Below are positions 25,886 to 30,012 of a stretch of 30,012 nucleotides of DNA, in pieces. The stretch's first letter is position 1; each line of letters starts with the position of its first letter. Below the pieces are notes generated by a model that was not told the origin of the DNA, ran no database searches, and saw only the letters and a list, made by a program, of their open reading frames with translations. A program made the translations under genes and the position numbers. Origin of the DNA: Bacteroidota bacterium. GTDB taxonomy: Bacteria > Bacteroidota > Bacteroidia > Sphingobacteriales > Sphingobacteriaceae. The stretch is from positions 1-30,012 of the forward strand of contig JABDBT010000014.1 in assembly GCA_013288465.1 (NCBI GenBank), written 5' to 3'.

Positions 25886-26522
25886 GGCCCAAAAATACAG
25901 AATTTATATTAATGATAAGGTTATCCTTCTTACAGAATCAGAACCTAAAGTAAAAGATCATTACCAAAAGATTGATGCTCAGACTTTTGACCTGAAAATA
26001 ATTTACACCTGGATAGTAGCGCATAAACGCGACTTGTTTTATGTATTGTGTAAGGATGCCAAAGCTTACCTGAAAACGGTGGGAGAAAATATGACCCTGA
26101 TAGAGGCGGCCGGTGGAATAGTTAAAAATGAGCACGGCGAATATTTATTTATTTACCGTAATGATAAGTGGGACCTGCCGAAAGGAAAAATTGAAAAAGA
26201 TGAAAAAGTTAAGGCAGCCGCAGTACGTGAGGTGGAAGAAGAATGCGGTATAGAAGTTAGCCAACTGGGCAAAAAAATATGTAAAACCTACCATGCCTAT
26301 ATTAGCCGCGAAGAGGTGGTGTTAAAGAAAACGCATTGGTTTAAAATGAAGAGCGTTAACCAGGATAAATTAGTGCCTCAAACAGATGAGGGGATAACCG
26401 ATGTCCGCTGGTTTAAAAAGAAAAAGATAGATACTATTATTGAAAACACTTTCCCATCCATAATGGATGTTTTAGTAAAAATGGACCTGGTTAAAGATAA
26501 GGTAACGCCGCTGCCGGAATAA
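25884..26522 (+). CDS. Nudix hydrolase with N-terminal extension
   Basis: A 212-residue Nudix enzyme; such enzymes cleave nucleoside diphosphates linked to another group. The Nudix box spans residues 101-123 and keeps every defining residue: Gly101, Glu107, Arg115-Glu116, Glu119-Glu120 and Gly122, preceded by NDKWDLPKG. About 70 residues (MAQKYRIYINDKVILLTESE and on) precede the box domain; this extension is seen in Bacteroidota members, and its function is unknown. The substrate is not predictable. Start codon overlaps that of pyrE on the opposite strand; the 3' end overlaps coaD (convergent) by 32 bp, so this gene is packed into its neighbours at both ends. Confidence 0.92.
   Translation: MAQKYRIYINDKVILLTESEPKVKDHYQKIDAQTFDLKIIYTWIVAHKRDLFYVLCKDAKAYLKTVGENMTLIEAAGGIVKNEHGEYLFIYRNDKWDLPKGKIEKDEKVKAAAVREVEEECGIEVSQLGKKICKTYHAYISREEVVLKKTHWFKMKSVNQDKLVPQTDEGITDVRWFKKKKIDTIIENTFPSIMDVLVKMDLVKDKVTPLPE
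25890..25897 (-). promoter_or_regulatory. candidate -7 box for pyrE inside the Nudix gene
   Basis: TATTTTTG on the minus strand matches TAnnTTTG exactly, 4 bp before the pyrE ATG and within the first codons of the Nudix gene. No TTTG partner at the right distance. May be chance. Confidence 0.25.
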
Positions 26523-26952
26523 ACTGGGTTACATCGCCGTTATGCCGCATAATTTCGCGTACAATGGTTGAGCTGATGGACGAATAGCCCGGTTTGCTTA
26601 CTATAAAAATACTTTCAATTTCGGGTATCAACGCATGGTTCATTTGGGCTATGGCTTTTTCATATTCAAAATCTGATACGGTACGTATGCCGCGTATCAT
26701 ATAATCAGCCCCAATGCTTTTACAAAAATTAACCGTTAGTCCCTCGTAAGCTATAATATGTATTTTGGGCTCGGCTTCAAATACGGCACGCAGCATTTGT
26801 TCGCGCTTTTCTACACTCAGGAAACCCGGTTTTGAACTATTAGCACCTATGCCTATATAAACCTTATCAAACAAACCCAATGATCGTTTAACAATATCAA
26901 CATGGGCCTTGGTAATAGGGTCAAATGAACCGGGGAAAAGAGCGACTTTCAT
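26491..26952 (-). CDS. coaD: phosphopantetheine adenylyltransferase
   Basis: Transfers AMP from ATP to 4'-phosphopantetheine, the penultimate step of coenzyme A synthesis. About 153 residues, normal length. The start MKVALFPGSFDPITKAHVDI is the family pattern; an ATG two codons earlier (26958) also exists, but it lies 1 bp from a promoter-like box, so the second Met is preferred. Nucleotidyltransferase motifs: the usual TxGH is T-K-A-H here (Gly to Ala), and the C-terminal ISSTIVREIMRHNGDV keeps ISSTxxR. EYEKAIAQMN and YMIRGIRTVSDFEYE are also conserved. Its 3' end overlaps the convergent Nudix gene by 32 bp. Confidence 0.94.
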   Translation of the reverse strand: MKVALFPGSFDPITKAHVDIVKRSLGLFDKVYIGIGANSSKPGFLSVEKREQMLRAVFEAEPKIHIIAYEGLTVNFCKSIGADYMIRGIRTVSDFEYEKAIAQMNHALIPEIESIFIVSKPGYSSISSTIVREIMRHNGDVTQFIPAAALPYL

Positions 26953-26959
26953 ATTCATA

Positions 26960-26967
26960 CAAATCTA
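26960..26967 (-). promoter_or_regulatory. candidate -7 box for coaD
   Basis: TAGATTTG on the minus strand matches TAnnTTTG exactly. It ends 7 bp before the preferred coaD start (Met codon at 26952). A partial -33 (TTCG, 20 bp upstream) falls inside the heptamer repeat at 26977-27008. Confidence 0.4.
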
Positions 26968-26976
26968 TATTTTTTT

Positions 26977-27008
26977 ATTTCGAATATCGAATGTTCGATT
27001 TCGGATTT
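26977..27008. repeat. second copy of the ATTTCGG-type heptamer element
   Basis: 32 bp on the plus strand made of four 7-bp units plus ATTT; 29 of 32 bases match the minus strand of 22743-22774, and the three differences are all A/G. It lies 9 bp beyond the coaD -7 box, upstream of coaD and about 170 bp from rsmD. Confidence 0.75.
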
Positions 27009-27070
27009 TTTTACAAAGCCGTTAGACAAGATGAAGGGCTTAAATATTTCTTACAAAACACTTTATTTAG

Positions 27071-27101
27071 AAAAATCAAAAGTCTCCCCAACCGGGGGAG
27101 A
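27071..27101 (-). terminator. rho-independent terminator downstream of rsmD
   Basis: Minus strand: TCTCCCC (27095-27101) pairs with GGGGAGA (27083-27089) around CGGTT, then CTTTTGATTTTT (27071-27082). A G/C stem followed by a T-rich tract, 76 bp after the rsmD stop, fits the end of the DUF3822-rsmD operon. Confidence 0.7.
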
Positions 27102-27176
27102 TTATTCGCTAGTTGTCTGTTTTTAAAAGATGCTCATGAGGGCTGCGCTGTTTAGTGGGGGCAATTACGCAATGCT

Positions 27177-27710
27177 CTACCCTTTAAAAAACGAAAATGA
27201 AGAATGACCATATTTACGCTGCTCTACAAAAGCCGGGTGCTGGCTTAGGTTTTGCATGGATTGGTGTTCAACAATTAATAAGCCGCCGGGCAATACCAGG
27301 TTTTTTTCGAAAACTATCTTAGGTATTGCCGGTATTTGGTTAAGGTCATAAGGCGGATCGGCAAATACCAGGTCGTACTGGTCGGTTTCCAGTTCAAGGT
27401 ATTTAAAAATATCGGCTTTATAAGTTTTTACCTGCTCTAATTTATGCTGACGGGCCGCGTCTTTCAAATAATTGATACAATGTATGCTTCTGTCAACAGC
27501 TATAACCTGTACAGCGCCGCGCGACGCAAATTCAAGCGATATATTGCCGGTACCGCTAAACAGGTCGAGCACTTTAATACCATCAAACTCAATTTGATTT
27601 TGTAGGATATTAAAAAGGGCTTCTTTGGCCAGGTCGGTAGTGGGGCGAACGGGCAGGTTTTTTGGCGGATTAAGCCTTAACCCTTTTAAAGAGCCTCCGA
27701 TGATTCGCAT
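27177..27710 (-). CDS. rsmD: 16S rRNA (guanine(966)-N2)-methyltransferase
   Basis: Methylates G966 of 16S rRNA in the small ribosomal subunit using S-adenosylmethionine. At 177 residues it has the normal family length. The start MRIIGGSLKGLRLNPPKN and the following VRPTTDLAKEALFNIL are diagnostic. SAM-binding motif I is LDLFSGTGN (48-56), an acidic residue after motif I is in AVDRS (71-75), and the catalytic DPPY is at 118-121. It overlaps the DUF3822 gene upstream by 25 bp, so the two are co-transcribed and probably translated together. A terminator hairpin follows downstream. Confidence 0.95.
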   Translation of the reverse strand: MRIIGGSLKGLRLNPPKNLPVRPTTDLAKEALFNILQNQIEFDGIKVLDLFSGTGNISLEFASRGAVQVIAVDRSIHCINYLKDAARQHKLEQVKTYKADIFKYLELETDQYDLVFADPPYDLNQIPAIPKIVFEKNLVLPGGLLIVEHQSMQNLSQHPAFVEQRKYGHSSFSFFKG

Positions 27711-28498
27711 AGTGACAGTGCCGCCAATGATAATAGCTGGTGGTGGCTAAGTTGTTCAGGCAATTCCAAAAGCTGAATTGGATTAATTGTTACCGCTAAG
27801 AAAAACCGTGATAATGAGGTGTGAATTTCATCCCCGGCGGTAATATCCCCGCTTACAATTAATCTTGTAAGCTCGGGATGCAACTCCAGGTCGCCGGCAA
27901 CTAATGCCGCATAATAGGCCACATCATCCGCGCTTTTAGCCTCGAAACTATTGTAAAAGCGGATACCCGCATCTTTGAAATATAGAAAATCAGCTTTATT
28001 GCCCTCTACATTCACATATAATTGATTATTTGCCGGGTTAGCTTCAGCTATTGCTTTGATCCATCCTTTTGCGGCAAATACCACATTTTTAGTATCGTAC
28101 CTATTTACAACAGCCAGCAACTGTTCATCCACTTTATAAACTATGTAATTTTCTTTATCTAAAACCTGCGCTAAAACCTTTTCATTTTCTTTTACATCCA
28201 GCAGGTGTGCGATATCGGTGAGGCGGTCGGCGTTAAATAAATTAACCGGCAGCAAAGAAAATCCCGGTGAAGGTAAAGCGAGCACTATTTTTTTATAATT
28301 AGCCTCCAATAATTCCTGTAGTTGCGAGGGATTGGTCAGCTCGCTTAAAGGGCAATTTGCCTCGTAAGCCATTAATTGATTTCCGGAAGTTACGGCGTAC
28401 GAAAATGAATTGCCATTAACCAATACCAATAAAGCATACTCATAAGCCTCGTTGAGGATAAGTGAGTCATTGCGGTAAGTAAGTGTTTGCTCGGCCAT
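27686..28498 (-). CDS. DUF3822 family protein
   Basis: A 270-residue cytosolic protein without signal peptide or membrane helix, matching the Bacteroidota DUF3822 family. Typical features are the early strand YALLVLVNGNSFSYAVTSG, then LALPSPGFSLLPVNLFN, and YVNVEGNKADFLYFKDAGI with FYNSFEAKSADDVAYY. It is usually found directly before rsmD, as here, overlapping it by 25 bp. The alternating strand/helix layout suggests an actin-like or ASKHA-type fold, which is inference. The link to rRNA methylation rests on conserved neighbourhood only. Confidence 0.87.
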   Translation of the reverse strand: MAEQTLTYRNDSLILNEAYEYALLVLVNGNSFSYAVTSGNQLMAYEANCPLSELTNPSQLQELLEANYKKIVLALPSPGFSLLPVNLFNADRLTDIAHLLDVKENEKVLAQVLDKENYIVYKVDEQLLAVVNRYDTKNVVFAAKGWIKAIAEANPANNQLYVNVEGNKADFLYFKDAGIRFYNSFEAKSADDVAYYAALVAGDLELHPELTRLIVSGDITAGDEIHTSLSRFFLAVTINPIQLLELPEQLSHHQLLSLAALSLCESSEAL

Positions 28499-28506
28499 GC
28501 TTATCG

Positions 28507-28514
28507 CAAAAGTA
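28507..28514 (-). promoter_or_regulatory. candidate -7 box for the DUF3822-rsmD operon
   Basis: TACTTTTG on the minus strand matches TAnnTTTG exactly, 8 bp before the DUF3822 ATG. The gap to the divergent helicase is only 64 bp. No TTTG partner at 19-21 bp. Confidence 0.4.
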
Positions 28515-28562
28515 ATATTTTTTGGATTACTTAATTAGGTTAGTTATCAGCATTTTTGTAAG

Positions 28563-29978
28563 GTGTCAGCAGATCATATCCAAAAAGCCTTTCCGCACGA
28601 GCCTACCGCTCAGCAAACCGAGCTGTTTGGGCTGTTACACCAGTTTTTATTAAAAGATGCCGGCGACGAATGTTTTATATTAAAAGGGTATGCAGGCACG
28701 GGTAAAACTACGGTATTGGGCGCTTTGGTAAAAGCGCTAACACAATATAACTATAAATCGGTATTGCTTGCCCCTACAGGGCGTGCCGCCAAGGTTATTA
28801 CAGGTTATTCCGGTCGAAAAGCTTATACGATACATAAACGTATCTACCGTAAAAAATCGGCATTAAATGTTGACGAATCATTTGCCATTGCTGACAACCT
28901 GGCGGTTAATACACTGTTTATTATTGATGAGGCATCCATGGTATCCGATCAGTTGAGCGGCAATAACCGCGAAACTTTGCTTAACGACCTGGTTAAGTAT
29001 GTATATAACAAGAAAAATTGCAAGCTAATGCTGGTGGGTGATACCGCTCAGTTGCCGCCAGTCGGATCGGACGAAAGCCCGGCATTGGATGAAGAATTGA
29101 TGAAGCGGCAGTTTGGTTTAGCTGTTTTTAGCTATGAACTCACCGATGTTTTGCGGCAACAAAAAAACTCGGGGATATTGGATAACGTAACCCGCATACG
29201 CGATATGATACGGCTGGAGAAAGAAACCATGCCGAAGATCATCACCAAAGGCTACACCGACGTTTTTAGGATGACGGGCGAACGCCTGGAAGAAGGGTTG
29301 GAGTATGCCTATAATAAATATGGTAATGAAAATACGCTGATCATTTGCCGCTCAAACAAAAACGCTAATTTATATAACAAACAGATACGCGCCCGGCTGC
29401 TTTGGCGCGAGGAGGAGCTAACCGGTGGCGACCAAATAATGGTGGTGAAAAACAACTATTTTTGGCTGCAGGAGCAGGAGGGGAGCAGTACCGGGTTTAT
29501 AGCCAATGGGGATATTGCCAAAATAAGGAAGGTGCGCCGCATTGAAGATATGTACGGCTTTAGGTTTGCCGATGTACAGTTAGAGTTTATTGATTATGCC
29601 GAGGACCCGGTTTTAGATTGTAAAATTTTGCTGGATACTTTGTATTCAGAATCACCAGCCTTGCAACCTGCCGATCAAAAGCGCTTTTATTTGGAAGCCA
29701 TGAAAGATTATGACCATATAACCAATAAGCGCGCCAAGCATAATGAACTAAAACTAAACCCTTATTATAATGCCCTACAGATAAAATTTGCGTATGCTAT
29801 TACCTGCCATAAAGCCCAGGGCGGCCAGTGGAACGCTGTTTTTGTTGACCAGGGCTATCTTACGGACGATATGGTAAATACAGATTTCCTTCGCTGGTTT
29901 TATACTGCATGTACCCGGGCCACTGATGAATTATTTTTGGTGAATTTTAATGATAGGTTTTATAGCGGGGGTGTCTAA
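28563..29978 (+). CDS. RecD-like superfamily 1B DNA helicase
   Basis: A 471-residue ATP-dependent DNA helicase of the RecD2/Pif1-like type, probably in repair or recombination. Motifs in order: Walker A GYAGTGKTT (42-50), motif Ia LAPTGRAA (69-76), TIHKRIYR (89-96), Walker B IIDEASM (120-126), motif III MLVGDTAQLPPVG, and the C-terminal UvrD_C_2 region with AYAITCHKAQGGQW and FYTACTRATDELFLV. It lacks the N-terminal helix-hairpin part of long RecD2 proteins. The start is GTG at 28563: an in-frame stop at 28536 lies upstream with no ATG between, and the first in-frame ATG comes only after Walker A. A near-match box, CATTTTTG, ends 4 bp before the GTG. Confidence 0.92.
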   Translation: MSADHIQKAFPHEPTAQQTELFGLLHQFLLKDAGDECFILKGYAGTGKTTVLGALVKALTQYNYKSVLLAPTGRAAKVITGYSGRKAYTIHKRIYRKKSALNVDESFAIADNLAVNTLFIIDEASMVSDQLSGNNRETLLNDLVKYVYNKKNCKLMLVGDTAQLPPVGSDESPALDEELMKRQFGLAVFSYELTDVLRQQKNSGILDNVTRIRDMIRLEKETMPKIITKGYTDVFRMTGERLEEGLEYAYNKYGNENTLIICRSNKNANLYNKQIRARLLWREEELTGGDQIMVVKNNYFWLQEQEGSSTGFIANGDIAKIRKVRRIEDMYGFRFADVQLEFIDYAEDPVLDCKILLDTLYSESPALQPADQKRFYLEAMKDYDHITNKRAKHNELKLNPYYNALQIKFAYAITCHKAQGGQWNAVFVDQGYLTDDMVNTDFLRWFYTACTRATDELFLVNFNDRFYSGGV

Positions 29979-30012
29979 GAAAACAATGGCGGGGCTATCG
30001 TAACCGTAATTC

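Noticed and set aside
22743..27008. Idea that the inverted 32-bp copies bound a mobile element
   Set aside because: The DNA between them is ordinary housekeeping genes, there is no transposase or target-site duplication, and the copies are internally tandem heptamers.
27120..27200. Short plus-strand frame starting near 27130 and running into the rsmD 3' end
   Set aside because: About 25 codons, no hydrophobic or conserved feature, overlaps rsmD.

Overview
The window looks like chromosomal DNA of a Bacteroidota bacterium, most likely a Sphingobacteriaceae member such as Mucilaginibacter or Pedobacter; the genus is inference. The evidence is a secreted protein with a gliding-motility/T9SS type-B C-terminal domain, a carboxypeptidase-regulatory-like secreted protein, DUF2911, DUF3822 and DUF4242 proteins, a YbiT-like ABC-F protein with a lineage-style second half, and promoter boxes of the Bacteroidota type (TTTG, about 19 bp, TAnnTTTG) instead of sigma-70 boxes. 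Shine-Dalgarno sequences are mostly absent. The DNA is moderately AT-rich. I see no insertion sequence, integrase, phage gene or CRISPR array.

Layout. 1-6125: two tandem RND efflux pump genes (the first cut by the window edge), overlapping by ATGA. 6376-8548: a translationally overlapping pair, an ApbE-type flavin transferase with a C-terminal DUF2271 domain and a small PepSY-type membrane protein, probably an extracytoplasmic redox unit. A convergent hairpin separates it from a small LiaF-like gene (8591-8968, minus). 9302-11787: an MBOAT acyltransferase and an SGNH-like partner, a typical polysaccharide O-acylation pair, ended by a strong hairpin. 11844-13655 (minus): a DUF4242 protein with a near-perfect promoter, and a conserved 491-residue protein I cannot assign. 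13868-16801: a TPR sensor histidine kinase with no response regulator beside it, and a membrane-anchored conserved protein. 17035-22692 (minus): a DUF2911 protein, a 1150-residue beta-propeller/PKD surface protein, tRNA-Lys(CTT) with its terminator, and a secreted carboxypeptidase-regulatory-like protein. 22774-29978: mostly housekeeping genes: ABC-F ATPase, SRPBCC protein, pyrE, a Nudix hydrolase, coaD, rsmD, a DUF3822 protein and a RecD-like helicase, plus a possible 34-residue membrane peptide.

The most unusual structure is in the gaps. Three spacers between 22.7 and 27.0 kb consist largely of degenerate, phase-locked heptamer repeats. Two abut the stop codons of ABC-F and pyrE, and two share a 32-bp core with 29 matches. 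A fourth spacer near 16.95 kb holds a 21-bp (3 x 7) tandem duplication. Other points of interest are TAnnTTTG boxes lying only 4-8 bp before start codons (possible leaderless mRNAs), a divergent pyrE/Nudix pair whose start codons share two bases, and an ABC-F protein whose second ATPase site lacks the Walker A lysine and the H-switch histidine. I found no clearly new multi-gene defence or mobile system.
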